Assembly: GCF_002127655.1 (NCBI RefSeq)
Contig: NZ_NEHB01000001.1
Coordinates: 436,750 to 500,749 of the forward strand
Source: Janthinobacterium sp. GW456P
Lineage (GTDB): Bacteria > Pseudomonadota > Gammaproteobacteria > Burkholderiales > Burkholderiaceae_D
DNA length: 64,000 nucleotides
Direction: 5' to 3'
The notes under the pieces are model-generated. The model was not told the origin of the DNA. It saw nothing but the letters and a program-made list of their open reading frames with translations, and did not search any database. The translations under genes were made by a program, and so were the position numbers. Below are positions 45,685 through 54,361 of the stretch, piece by piece. The number at the start of each line of letters is the position of its first letter. Positions within the stretch are counted from its first letter, which is position 1.

Positions 45685-46707
45685 ATGAAACTCGCAACCC
45701 TGAAAAACGGCAGCCGCGACGGCGCCCTGGTCCTCGTCAGCCGCGACCTGCGCCAGTACCAGCGCGTGGCCGCCATCGCCCCCACCCTGCAGGCGGCGCT
45801 CGACAACTGGGACGCCGTGGCGCCGAAACTGGAACAGGCCTACGCCGACCTGAACGCGGGCCAGGCGCCGGACGCGCAGCCGTTTGACGCCAGTCTGTGC
45901 CACTCGCCGCTGCCGCGCGCCTACCAGTGGGCCGACGGTTCCGCCTACATCAACCACGTGGAACTGGTGCGCAAGGCGCGCAACGCGGAAGTGCCGGCCT
46001 CGTTCTACACGGACCCGCTGATGTACCAGGGCGGCTCCGACAGTTTCATCGGCCCGCGCGACCCCATCTTCGCCCTGTCGGAAGAGTGGGGCATCGACCT
46101 GGAGGCGGAGGTGGCGGTGATTACGGGCGACGTGGCCATGGGCGCCAGCGCGGACGACGCGGCGAAAGCGATCCGCCTGGTCATGCTGGTCAACGACGTC
46201 TCCTTGCGCAATTTGATCCCGGGCGAACTGGCCAAGGGCTTCGGTTTCTTCCAGTCGAAGGCGGCCAGCGCGTTTTCGCCCGTCGCCGTCACGCCCGATG
46301 AACTGGGTGCCGACTGGGCGGACAGCAAGCTGCACCTGCCGCTGCTGGTGGACTTGAACGACAAGCCGTTCGGCAAGCCGAATGCGGGCGAAGACATGAC
46401 CTTCAATTTTGCGCAACTCGTCGCCCATGCGGCGAAGACGCGCGAACTGGGCGCCGGCAGCATCGTCGGCTCGGGTACCGTGTCGAACAAGCAGGGCAAT
46501 CTGTTCGGTTCCAGCATCGAAAACGGCGGCGTGGGTTACTGCTGCCTGGCCGAAGTGCGCATGTATGAAACCATCGAACACGGCACGCCAAAGACGGCCT
46601 ATCTGAAGTTCGGCGACACGGTGCGCATCGAGATGCGCGACGCGGCCGGCGCCAGCATCTTCGGCAGCATCGAGCAGACGGTCGCGCTGTACGCCGGCCG
46701 CGCCTGA
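45685..46707 (+). CDS. Fumarylacetoacetate hydrolase family protein
   Basis: 340 residues from the ATG at 45685. The family core is visible: YQWADGSAYINHVELVRKAR, LMYQGGSDSFIGPRDPIFAL, the metal-binding GIDLEAEVAVITGDVAMG (E-x-E), LVNDVSLRNLIPGE, and FGFFQSKAASAFSPVAVTPD. It hydrolyses fumarylacetoacetate or fumarylpyruvate to fumarate and acetoacetate or pyruvate. Since maiA follows 12 bp later, the two would do the last two steps of homogentisate or gentisate breakdown. The ring-cleavage oxygenase is not in the window. Confidence 0.92.
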   Translation: MKLATLKNGSRDGALVLVSRDLRQYQRVAAIAPTLQAALDNWDAVAPKLEQAYADLNAGQAPDAQPFDASLCHSPLPRAYQWADGSAYINHVELVRKARNAEVPASFYTDPLMYQGGSDSFIGPRDPIFALSEEWGIDLEAEVAVITGDVAMGASADDAAKAIRLVMLVNDVSLRNLIPGELAKGFGFFQSKAASAFSPVAVTPDELGADWADSKLHLPLLVDLNDKPFGKPNAGEDMTFNFAQLVAHAAKTRELGAGSIVGSGTVSNKQGNLFGSSIENGGVGYCCLAEVRMYETIEHGTPKTAYLKFGDTVRIEMRDAAGASIFGSIEQTVALYAGRA

Positions 46708-46719
46708 GGAGGGCGCCCC

Positions 46720-47370
46720 ATGAAGCTGTACACTTATTTTCGCAGTTCGGCCGCCTACCGCGTGCGCATTGCCCTGAACCTGAAGGGCATCGCCTACGAC
46801 AGCATTCCCGTGCATCTGCTGCAGGACGGCGGCCAGCAGCTGCTGCCGGCCTACCGCGCCGTCAACCCGTCGGCCCTGGTGCCGGCGCTCGATGACGACG
46901 GCGCCATCCTGACGCAGTCGCTGGCCATGCTCGAGTACCTCGACGAGACGCGGCCAGCCGTGCCGCTGCTGCCGGTCGATGCGCTGGGACGGGCTCGCGT
47001 GCGCGCGCTGGCGCTGGCGATCGCCTGCGACGCGCATCCGCTGACGAATCTGCGCGTCCTGAAATACCTGAAAAACACCCTCGGGCTGTCGGACGAGGCC
47101 AAGCAGGAATGGTACCGCCACTGGATGGCCGAAGGGCTGGCGGCTGTGGAAGCGCTGCTGGCGCAGGGCGATCCGGCCGGAACTGGCCTGTTCTGTCATG
47201 GCGACAGCCCGACGATGGCCGACTGCTGCCTGGTGCCGCAAGTGTTCAACGCGCAGCGCTTCGCCATCGACCTGGCTCCGTACCCACGCGTGGCGCGCAT
47301 CCACGCGCATTGCGCCGGCTTGCCCGCCTTTGCCGCCGCCCATCCGTCGCAGCAGCCTGACGCCGAATAG
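46720..47370 (+). CDS. maiA: Maleylacetoacetate isomerase (zeta-class GST)
   Basis: 216 residues. The GST-fold N-terminal domain carries the zeta-class motif SSAAYRVRIALNLKGI (SSxxxRVRIAL, the glutathione-activating serine). QSLAMLEYLDETRPAVPLLP and the C-terminal helical domain (HGDSPTMADCCLVPQVFNAQ) follow. It isomerises maleylacetoacetate or maleylpyruvate to the fumaryl form using glutathione. It is the third gene of the operon and converges on the diguanylate cyclase gene with 1 bp between them. Confidence 0.94.
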   Translation: MKLYTYFRSSAAYRVRIALNLKGIAYDSIPVHLLQDGGQQLLPAYRAVNPSALVPALDDDGAILTQSLAMLEYLDETRPAVPLLPVDALGRARVRALALAIACDAHPLTNLRVLKYLKNTLGLSDEAKQEWYRHWMAEGLAAVEALLAQGDPAGTGLFCHGDSPTMADCCLVPQVFNAQRFAIDLAPYPRVARIHAHCAGLPAFAAAHPSQQPDAE

Positions 47371-47371
47371 T

Positions 47372-49117
47372 TCAGGCCGACTCGACCCTGTCCCGTCCGC
47401 CGTGCTTGGCGCGGTACAGGGCCTGGTCGGCACGGATCAACAGGTCGGTCAGGCTGTCCGCGTCGCGCCTGTTGGGCGCGGCCGGCTGCGGTACGCTGGC
47501 CGTCACGCCGATGCTGATGGTCAGGTTGATCTGCTGGCCGTCATCGCACTCCACCCTCAGGCACGCCGCCGCCATGCGCAGGCGCTCCGCCACTTCCAGC
47601 GCCACCGGCAGCGGCGTTTCCGGCATCAGCAGCACGAACTCCTCGCCGCCAAAGCGCGCCGCCGTATCCATGGCCCGCGTCACGCCGCGCAGCACCTGCG
47701 CCATGGCGACGATGGCGCGGTCGCCCGCATTGTGGCCATGGCCGTCGTTGATGCGCTTGAAGTAGTCGATGTCGATCATCAGCAGCGACAGCGTGTGGCC
47801 AAAGCGCTGGGCGCGTTCGAGTTCCTCGCCCAGCCGCAGGGTCATCATGCGGCGGTTGCCCAGACCTGTCAGCGGATCGGTCGTGGCTTGCTGCTCCAGC
47901 CGGGAATTGGCGACCAGCAGTTCCAGGGTGCGCTGCAAGACCCGTTCCTCGAGCACGTCGCGCTCCGCATGCAGGGCCGCCACGCTGGCGCGCCGGCTGC
48001 GCTGGGCCAGCAGCAGGGCCGTGATCAGCGCCGCCTGCAGCGCGATCAGCGATAGCCCCGCGATGATCTGCCAGTGATATTGCGCCCAGACTCCCTGCGG
48101 CCGGTTCAGAATACGCGCCTCGTCGGGCAGGTTGCGCAAGCCGAAGCGCCGTACCGCGGCATCGTCGAAGATATATGCCTGCATGCCATCCGCGGCCGGT
48201 GTTTTGCCTTGCAGGATGCGCGCGATGGTGCGCCCCACTTCTTCTCCGCTGATGACATAACCGCCGGTCACGCCGGGCACGATCATCGATTCCACGCTGG
48301 TGAAAATGGGCACGGCGCTGCGCGCAGCCAGGTCGCGCGCCACGGCTGGCGGCGTGGTGCGCTCGCCCAGCACGTCGCGGTAGACGGGCAGCAGATAGAT
48401 GGCGCTGCCGCTGCCCAGCTCCCCGGTCCGGCGCCGCAGCTCTTCCTGGCTCAGGTGATCCCAGAAATCGATCTGCAGCCGTCCCTGGTAGGGCCGGGTG
48501 GCGCTGCGCAGGTCGGCGATCCAGGCCTGGCCCCGCGCGCTGCCATCGCCGACGATGGCGATCTGGCGTAGCCCCGGCAGCACTTGCAGCATGATGGCGA
48601 TGGCCTTGCCGAAATCGTGGCGCACGTCGAGATTGATGCCGTCGGCGGGTATCCAGTCCTGCCGTCCCTGGTTGACGTAGTAGCGGGGCACGCCGGGAAA
48701 CAGCTTCGGGTGCTGGCGCAGGAATTGGGCCGCCAGGTAGTTTTCCGTAATGATGGCGTCGAGCTGCACCATCCGGTACTTGGTCTGCAGGTAGGCTTCC
48801 AGCCCGGCCACGGCGGGCAGCTCGCCCACGCGCACGGAATCGAGCCGTTCTTCAAAGAGGCCGGGCGTGACGCTCAGGTTCTGGTTGCCCAGTTCCGCGC
48901 TCATGCCCCTGTGGATCAGCGTTTGCCACAGCGACGAGGCATCGCTGCCCAGTGAATACAGCACCAGCACTTGCCTGGGCGCCGGATGCGGTGCGTCGGA
49001 GGGCGCCGCCGTCTGTGCGTGGCCGGGGAGCGGCACGGCGCAGCATAGCCATAGCAGCAGGCCCGGCCAAAGCCGGCGCGCGGCGTCGCGCCATCGTGTG
49101 CGGTCGTGTTCGTGCAT
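47372..49117 (-). CDS. Membrane diguanylate cyclase with periplasmic ABC-type binding domain
   Basis: 581 residues. A signal/anchor helix (LWPGLLLWLCCAVPLPGHAQ) is followed by a periplasmic PF04392-type substrate-binding domain (about 45-330; QVLVLYSLGSDASSLWQTLI). A transmembrane helix (IIAGLSLIALQAALITALLL) at about 345-365, a coiled coil, and a GGDEF domain follow. The active site reads RFGGEEFVLL (GGEEF about 490-494). The product-inhibition I-site RxxD (RAMD) is five residues upstream. It should synthesise c-di-GMP in response to an unknown periplasmic ligand. It is a single gene. Confidence 0.92.
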   Translation of the reverse strand: MHEHDRTRWRDAARRLWPGLLLWLCCAVPLPGHAQTAAPSDAPHPAPRQVLVLYSLGSDASSLWQTLIHRGMSAELGNQNLSVTPGLFEERLDSVRVGELPAVAGLEAYLQTKYRMVQLDAIITENYLAAQFLRQHPKLFPGVPRYYVNQGRQDWIPADGINLDVRHDFGKAIAIMLQVLPGLRQIAIVGDGSARGQAWIADLRSATRPYQGRLQIDFWDHLSQEELRRRTGELGSGSAIYLLPVYRDVLGERTTPPAVARDLAARSAVPIFTSVESMIVPGVTGGYVISGEEVGRTIARILQGKTPAADGMQAYIFDDAAVRRFGLRNLPDEARILNRPQGVWAQYHWQIIAGLSLIALQAALITALLLAQRSRRASVAALHAERDVLEERVLQRTLELLVANSRLEQQATTDPLTGLGNRRMMTLRLGEELERAQRFGHTLSLLMIDIDYFKRINDGHGHNAGDRAIVAMAQVLRGVTRAMDTAARFGGEEFVLLMPETPLPVALEVAERLRMAAACLRVECDDGQQINLTISIGVTASVPQPAAPNRRDADSLTDLLIRADQALYRAKHGGRDRVESA

Positions 49118-49386
49118 GTGGGAGGCAGTTTGTTTAGAACTTGCCCGGACGCAATAAGCGTAGGTGGATAGGAAAATCCGGTAAGCACTATTTCTTGATA
49201 AGGCGCAAGTCCCAAGGAAACCAGTCTAGCATTGCCTGGCTCGCTTGGCGCATGGGTATTGCAATTTTCAACAATATTGTTGCGCTATTGGTATTGCTTG
49301 GGGGTGTGTCAATGCGACGTAATCGACAAGGTGAGCTTGCCGGTACGCTACAATTTGCGTTTGCCCAAATATTTTACTGACGCGCC

Positions 49387-50166
49387 ATGACCGCTACCAC
49401 CATTCCTGTCAGCATCACCGATGCCCTGTCCCTGGCGCATGCTTCCTGGCGCCCCATCCTGCTGCGCGGCTTGCACGCCGTGATGGCGGCCGATCCCGCC
49501 TACCTGCCGGCGCTGGCCGTCGACGCTTACCTGCCCACGCAGGGCCGGCTGTTCGCCGCCTTTGCCCTGCCGCTGGAGCAGGTGCGCTACGTGCTGGTGG
49601 GCGAGGGACCGTATCCGCGCGCCGACAGCGCCACGGGCGTGTGCTTCATGGATGGCGCCGTCGGCAGCCTGTGGTCGGCCACGGGCCTGTCGAAGCCCGT
49701 CAACCGCGCCACCTCCCTGCGCAACTTCATGAAGATGCTGCTGGTGGCCGATGGCCGGCTGCAGGGCGGCGACACGTCCGGCGCGGCCATGGCGCCCGTG
49801 GCGGCCGCCGCGCTGCAAGCCGGCAGCAGCGTGATCCAGACCCTGCCCGACTTGCAGCGCAAGATGACGGAGCAGGGCTTCCTGCTGCTGAACGCGGCGC
49901 TGGTATTCCGCTCCCACGTGCCGCCCGTGCAGGATGCGCGCGGCTGGCTGCCGTTCCTGCAGGTGGTGCTCGAAGCGCTGGCGCAGCCGGGCGGGGCGGT
50001 GCCGCCGCAACTGGTGCTGTGGGGCAAGATTGCCGAGCTCATCAAGCGCCTGCCGGTGGCCGCATCCTTGCCGCAGGTGACGGCGGAACATCCGTATAAT
50101 CTGTCCTTTATCGGCAACAGCGACATGCAGGCCTTGTTTGGCCCGATGCAACTGTTGCGTGCTTGA
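49387..50166 (+). CDS. Uracil-DNA-glycosylase-fold protein with altered active site
   Basis: 259 residues. Segment VRYVLVGEGPYPRADSATGV (about 66-85) corresponds to UDG motif A, normally G-Q-D-P-Y. Here it reads G-E-G-P-Y-P, so the aspartate that activates water in family 1 UDGs is missing. GFLLLNAALVFRSH matches the WLLLNTVLTV-type strand. The C-terminal EHPYNLSFIGN takes the place of motif B H-P-S-P. Proteins of this type are annotated only as uracil-DNA-glycosylase family. They could have another base or substrate specificity, or be non-catalytic. Apparently single gene, 38 bp before NADAR. Confidence 0.72.
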   Translation: MTATTIPVSITDALSLAHASWRPILLRGLHAVMAADPAYLPALAVDAYLPTQGRLFAAFALPLEQVRYVLVGEGPYPRADSATGVCFMDGAVGSLWSATGLSKPVNRATSLRNFMKMLLVADGRLQGGDTSGAAMAPVAAAALQAGSSVIQTLPDLQRKMTEQGFLLLNAALVFRSHVPPVQDARGWLPFLQVVLEALAQPGGAVPPQLVLWGKIAELIKRLPVAASLPQVTAEHPYNLSFIGNSDMQALFGPMQLLRA

Positions 50167-50204
50167 GCTTGAATCATCGCCGGTCTGGCGGAAGTGCGGG
50201 GAAT

Positions 50205-50756
50205 ATGCAAATCAGTAACGTGGAAGAATTGAAGGCGTGGATCGCGGCGGGCGGCGAGCCCGACTATCTGTATTTCTGGGGGCACACGCCGGCGCAGCCG
50301 CAGGTGCCCGACAAAAGCTGCTTCAGCCAGTGGTTTCCGTCGCCATTCAGCCTCGCCGGCGTGACGTATGCCACGGCCGAGCACTACATGATGGCGCAAA
50401 AGGCGGCCCTGTTTGGCGATACTGCCGTGCAGGCGCGCATCGTGGCGGCCGCGCGGCCGTCGGAAGTGAAGAAGCTGGGACGCGAAGTGGCCAATTTTGA
50501 CGCCAAGGTGTGGGAAGCGGCGCGCGCCGGCATCGTCTTCGATGGCAACTTCGCCAAGTTCTCGCAAAAAGCCGCGCTGCGCAAGTTCTTGCTGGGCACG
50601 GGCGAGCGCGTCATCGTCGAAGCCAGTCCCGTCGACCGCATCTGGGGCGTGGGCCTGGCGTCGGACAATCCGCGCATTGGCGACCCCGCCACCTGGGACG
50701 GCTTGAACCTGCTGGGTTTTGAACTGATGAAAGTACGCAGCGCTCTCCGCGGATGA
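50205..50756 (+). CDS. NADAR (YbiA-like) family protein
   Basis: 183 residues from the ATG at 50205. The NADAR/YbiA pattern is visible: YLYFWGHTPAQPQV, KSCFSQWFPSPFSLAGVTYA, TAEHYMMAQKAALFGD, KVWEAARAGIVFDGNFAKFS, FLLGTGERVIVEASPVDRIW and GVGLASDNPRIGDPATWDGL ending in GFELMKVR. Known members act as N-glycosidases on ADP-ribose-linked or damaged riboflavin intermediates, and some reverse ADP-ribosylation. Since the upstream gene also has a glycosylase fold, the pair may be co-transcribed (38 bp). Confidence 0.9.
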   Translation: MQISNVEELKAWIAAGGEPDYLYFWGHTPAQPQVPDKSCFSQWFPSPFSLAGVTYATAEHYMMAQKAALFGDTAVQARIVAAARPSEVKKLGREVANFDAKVWEAARAGIVFDGNFAKFSQKAALRKFLLGTGERVIVEASPVDRIWGVGLASDNPRIGDPATWDGLNLLGFELMKVRSALRG

Positions 50757-51081
50757 TAGCGCCTGACCAAACCTGCTGCGCGTCGGCATAGGTGGCTTGC
50801 GATGCTCACCGTACTAGAGTACGGTTGCGCTTCTCTGCCACCTCTCCCTTTCGCTCGCGACGGTTTTGTCAGGTGCCGTGAAGCAGGTGATTGTCCATAT
50901 TGTTGTTTTCCTGATGCCGCCGCGCCTGGCGCGGCCGGCCATGCCCCTGCCAGCCCTGTGGTCATCGCGGGCGCTCTGACAAACCCCGCCGAATTTGTTA
51001 TACTTGACTAAATCATTCAACTACTCAGGGTTTGAGGAGTTGAAAAACCGCAATATTTTAAACCAGTTGACCAGAGGATGT
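50757..51081. other. Intergenic region upstream of iscR with palindromic element
   Basis: 325 bp. It contains a perfect inverted repeat ACCGTACT-AG-AGTACGGT (50808-50825), inside a GC-rich block that looks like a dispersed intergenic repeat (not verifiable here). The last 110 bp hold the isc promoter. Confidence 0.6.
50976..51024 (+). promoter_or_regulatory. isc operon promoter with IscR type-1 site
   Basis: CTGACA (50976-50981), 17-bp spacer, TATACT (50999-51004). From 51000 to 51024 lies a 25-bp sequence fitting the IscR type-1 site (ATA...GACT...CAACTA pattern), overlapping the -10 and start site. Holo-IscR binding there would repress the operon, as in E. coli. Confidence 0.75.
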
Positions 51082-51558
51082 ATGCGTCTGACTACAAAAG
51101 GCCGTTTTGCCGTGACTGCGATGATCGATCTTGCCCTGCGCCAGGGCAAGGGACCGGTCACCTTGTCGGGCATCAGCCAGCGCCAGTCGATTTCCCTGTC
51201 CTACCTGGAACAGCTGTTCGGCAAGTTGCGCCGCCATGAAATCGTCGAATCGATCCGCGGCCCCGGCGGCGGCTACAGCCTGGCGCGCCGTGCCGACAAG
51301 GTGACGGTGGCCGACATCATCATCGCCGTCGACGAGCCGCTCGACGCCACGCAGTGCGGCGGCAAGGAACATTGCCACGGTGCCGACGCGGCCACGGGCG
51401 CGCGCTGCATGACGCATGAATTGTGGTCCACACTCAACGAAAAAATGGTCGATTATCTGGATTCTGTGTCCTTGCAGGACCTGGTCGACCAGCAGAGACA
51501 AAAGAATGCCGAGCAAAGCGTGATGGTGATGCACCGTAACCACGCCGCCCTCGGTTGA
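51082..51558 (+). CDS. iscR: IscR, Fe-S-sensing transcriptional regulator
   Basis: 158 residues. The ATG starts MRLTTKGRFAVTAMIDLALR, the usual IscR beginning. The Rrf2 winged helix covers about 1-80. The cluster ligands are C92, C98 and C109 with H112 (QCGGKEHC...GARCMTH), with a spacing five residues longer between the second and third cysteines than in E. coli IscR. As the [2Fe-2S] form it represses the operon. Confidence 0.96.
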   Translation: MRLTTKGRFAVTAMIDLALRQGKGPVTLSGISQRQSISLSYLEQLFGKLRRHEIVESIRGPGGGYSLARRADKVTVADIIIAVDEPLDATQCGGKEHCHGADAATGARCMTHELWSTLNEKMVDYLDSVSLQDLVDQQRQKNAEQSVMVMHRNHAALG

Positions 51559-51598
51559 ACATAACAAAATACCAAGTTGCTGATTGCAGGAGTTATTG

Positions 51599-52855
51599 AT
51601 GAACGCCCCAGAAAAAAACGTAGGCCAAGTGCACTTTGAAACGGCACCGCATTTCCCGATCTACATGGACTACTCGGCCACCACGCCGATCGATCCACGC
51701 GTCGCCGACAAGATGATTCCCTATCTGCGCGAGCAGTTCGGCAATCCGGCATCGCGCAGCCACATGTACGGCTGGACGGCGGAGAAAGCCGTGGAAGAGG
51801 CACGCGGCCACGTGGCGGCCCTGGTGAACGCCGATCCGCGCGAAATCATCTGGACGTCCGGCGCGACGGAAAGCAACAACCTGGCCATCAAGGGCGCGGC
51901 GCAGTTCTACAAGACCAAGGGCAAGCACATCATCACCGTCAAGACCGAGCATAAATCGGTGCTCGACACGGTGCGCGAACTGGAACGCATCGGCTTCGAA
52001 GCGACCTACCTGGAACCGCAGGACAACGGCCTGATCACCGTCGAACAGCTGGCCGCGGCCGTGCGCGCGGATACCATCCTCGTGTCGGTGATGCTGGTGA
52101 ACAACGAAATCGGCGTGATCCAGCCGATCGACGAGATCGGCGCGTTCTGCCGCTCGAAAGGCATCATCTTCCATTGCGACGCCGCGCAAGCGACGGGCAA
52201 GGTCGTCATCGACCTGCAAAAGACCAAGGTCGACCTGATGACCTTCACCGCGCATAAAACCTACGGCCCGAAAGGCGTGGGCGCCCTGTACGTGTGCCGC
52301 AAGCCGCGCGTGCGCCTGGAAGCGCAGATGCACGGCGGCGGCCATGAGCGCGGCCTGCGCTCGGGCACCTTGCCGACGCACCAGATCGTGGGCATGGGCG
52401 AGAGCTTCCGCATCGCCAAGGAAGAAATGGACAGCGAAATCGGCCGCATCAAGTCCTTGCGCGACCGCCTGGCCAAGGGCCTGCAAGAGATCGAAGAAGT
52501 CTACATCAACGGCGACATGGACCACCGCGTGCCGCACAACCTGAACGTCAGCTTCAACTACGTTGAAGGCGAGTCGCTGATCATGGCGATCAAGGATATC
52601 GCCGTGTCGTCCGGTTCGGCCTGCACCTCGGCCAGCCTGGAACCATCGTACGTGCTGCGCGCCCTGGGCCGCAGCGACGAACTGGCGCACAGCTCGATCC
52701 GCTTTACCATCGGCCGCTTCTCGACCGAGGAAGACATCGACTTCGCCGTGAACCTGCTGAAATCGAAAGTACACAAATTGCGCGAACTGTCGCCGCTGTG
52801 GGACATGTTCAAGGAAGGGATCGACATCAATTCGATCCAATGGGCGGCACACTAA
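51599..52855 (+). CDS. iscS: IscS, cysteine desulfurase
   Basis: 418 residues. AGGAG precedes the ATG at 51599. PLP-enzyme features are [28 protein letters not shown], the Schiff-base lysine [12 protein letters not shown], and the flexible active-cysteine loop [20 protein letters not shown]. The C-terminal [20 protein letters not shown] is the site used for IscU contact. It supplies sulfur from cysteine. Relative to E. coli IscS there are ~14 extra N-terminal residues ([13 protein letters not shown]). Confidence 0.98.
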   Translation: MNAPEKNVGQVHFETAPHFPIYMDYSATTPIDPRVADKMIPYLREQFGNPASRSHMYGWTAEKAVEEARGHVAALVNADPREIIWTSGATESNNLAIKGAAQFYKTKGKHIITVKTEHKSVLDTVRELERIGFEATYLEPQDNGLITVEQLAAAVRADTILVSVMLVNNEIGVIQPIDEIGAFCRSKGIIFHCDAAQATGKVVIDLQKTKVDLMTFTAHKTYGPKGVGALYVCRKPRVRLEAQMHGGGHERGLRSGTLPTHQIVGMGESFRIAKEEMDSEIGRIKSLRDRLAKGLQEIEEVYINGDMDHRVPHNLNVSFNYVEGESLIMAIKDIAVSSGSACTSASLEPSYVLRALGRSDELAHSSIRFTIGRFSTEEDIDFAVNLLKSKVHKLRELSPLWDMFKEGIDINSIQWAAH

Positions 52856-52909
52856 CCAACACGAAGGTCCCGCTCACGGGGCCGGCAAGAATATTAAAGG
52901 AGCATCAAA

Positions 52910-53299
52910 ATGGCTTACTCGGACAAAGTACTCGATCACTACGAAAACCCGCGCAACGTGGGCGCTTTCGACAAGGGTGATGAAACCATCGGCACCGGCA
53001 TGGTGGGCGCGCCCGCCTGCGGCGACGTGATGAAACTGCAGATCAAGGTCGGCGCCGATGGCCTGATCGAAGACGCGAAATTCAAGACCTACGGCTGCGG
53101 TTCGGCCATCGCCTCGAGCTCGCTGGTGACGGAATGGGTCAAAGGCAAGACCTTGGATCAGGCGCTGGCCATCAAGAACACGCAGATCGCCGAAGAACTG
53201 GCCCTGCCGCCAGTGAAGATTCACTGCTCCATCCTGGCGGAAGACGCCATCAAGGCGGCCGTTCTGGATTACCAGACCCGCCATCCTGTAGCAGCTTAA
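52910..53299 (+). CDS. iscU: IscU, Fe-S scaffold protein
   Basis: 129 residues. GGAG lies before the ATG. The three cluster-ligand cysteines lie in PACGDVMKLQ, YGCGSAIASSS and KIHCSILAEDAIKA, and the LPPVK motif recognised by HscA is present. It receives sulfur from IscS and assembles [2Fe-2S] and [4Fe-4S] clusters. Confidence 0.98.
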   Translation: MAYSDKVLDHYENPRNVGAFDKGDETIGTGMVGAPACGDVMKLQIKVGADGLIEDAKFKTYGCGSAIASSSLVTEWVKGKTLDQALAIKNTQIAEELALPPVKIHCSILAEDAIKAAVLDYQTRHPVAA

Positions 53300-53350
53300 A
53301 CGTTGGCAGCCCGCCCCAGCCGCAAGGCCGGGGCAGTTGCGGAGAAATAC

Positions 53351-53671
53351 ATGATCACACTGACCGAAAAAGCGGCGAAACACATCAACCGTTATATCGA
53401 GCGGCGCGGCAAGGGCATGGGCTTGCGCTTCGGCGTGCGCACCACGGGCTGCTCGGGCTTGGCTTACAAGCTTGAATATGTCGACGAAGCGGCGGCCGAA
53501 GACAGCGTCTTCGAATCGCACGGCGTGAAAGTCTTCGTCGACCCGAAAAGCTTGCCTTACATCGACGGCACGGAACTCGATTTCGCGCGCGAAGGCTTGA
53601 ACGAAGGCTTCAAGTTCCACAATCCGAACGAAAAAGACGCCTGCGGCTGCGGCGAGTCCTTCAGGATTTAA
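53351..53671 (+). CDS. iscA: IscA, A-type Fe-S carrier
   Basis: 106 residues, starting [20 protein letters not shown]. The three conserved cysteines lie in [13 protein letters not shown] and [10 protein letters not shown]-type carrier proteins pass clusters or iron to apo-proteins, especially [4Fe-4S] enzymes. Confidence 0.97.
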   Translation: MITLTEKAAKHINRYIERRGKGMGLRFGVRTTGCSGLAYKLEYVDEAAAEDSVFESHGVKVFVDPKSLPYIDGTELDFAREGLNEGFKFHNPNEKDACGCGESFRI

Positions 53672-53737
53672 ACAGCTGGCAAGACCCCGGTCGGTGCGCT
53701 GTACCCATCGATTGCGGTACAGCGACCACCGACCATT

Positions 53738-54253
53738 ATGCAAAACCACTTCGAATTATTCCAGTTGCCGGCGCAGTTCTCGCTCGACATGAGCGCGCTC
53801 GACGCGGCCTACCGCGACGTGCAGGGCAAGGTCCACCCGGACCGTTTCATTAACGCCAGCAGCGCTGAAAAGCGCGTGGCGATGCAATGGGCCACGCGCG
53901 CCAATGAAGCCTATCAAACCCTGAAAAGCCCGCAAAAACGCGCGCAGTACCTGTGCGAGCTCCATGGCGTCGATTTGCAGACGGAATCGAACACGGCCAT
54001 GCCGGTCAGCTTCCTGATGCAGCAGATGGAATGGCGCGAAGAGCTGGGCGACGCGCGCGCCGGCAAGGACGCCGACGCGCTCGACGCCTTGGACCGCCAG
54101 CTGCGCGGCGAACGCAAGGCCTTGTTGGCGCAGGTGGCGGCCCAGCTCGACGCGGGCGACTATGCGAATGCCGCGCAAAGCGTGCGCGCCCTGATGTTCC
54201 TCGACAAGTTCGGCGAGGAAGTCCGTTTTGCCTATGAGGCCATCGAGGCTTGA
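53738..54253 (+). CDS. hscB: HscB, J-domain co-chaperone
   Basis: 171 residues. The J domain (about 1-75) contains the HPD motif in VQGKVHPDRFIN. The C-terminal three-helix IscU-binding domain (about 85-171) includes QQMEWREELGDARAGKDAD and KFGEEVRFAYEAI. It delivers IscU to HscA. Confidence 0.96.
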   Translation: MQNHFELFQLPAQFSLDMSALDAAYRDVQGKVHPDRFINASSAEKRVAMQWATRANEAYQTLKSPQKRAQYLCELHGVDLQTESNTAMPVSFLMQQMEWREELGDARAGKDADALDALDRQLRGERKALLAQVAAQLDAGDYANAAQSVRALMFLDKFGEEVRFAYEAIEA

Positions 54254-54361
54254 CCAGGCGATCGCTTGACCGGCGTGCCAAGCGCCAGTCTGGCGCGCGT
54301 CTTATAATGCGCACCAGGCATCAGCTGCATCACGCAATAAATTAATCGAGGCACGAATACA

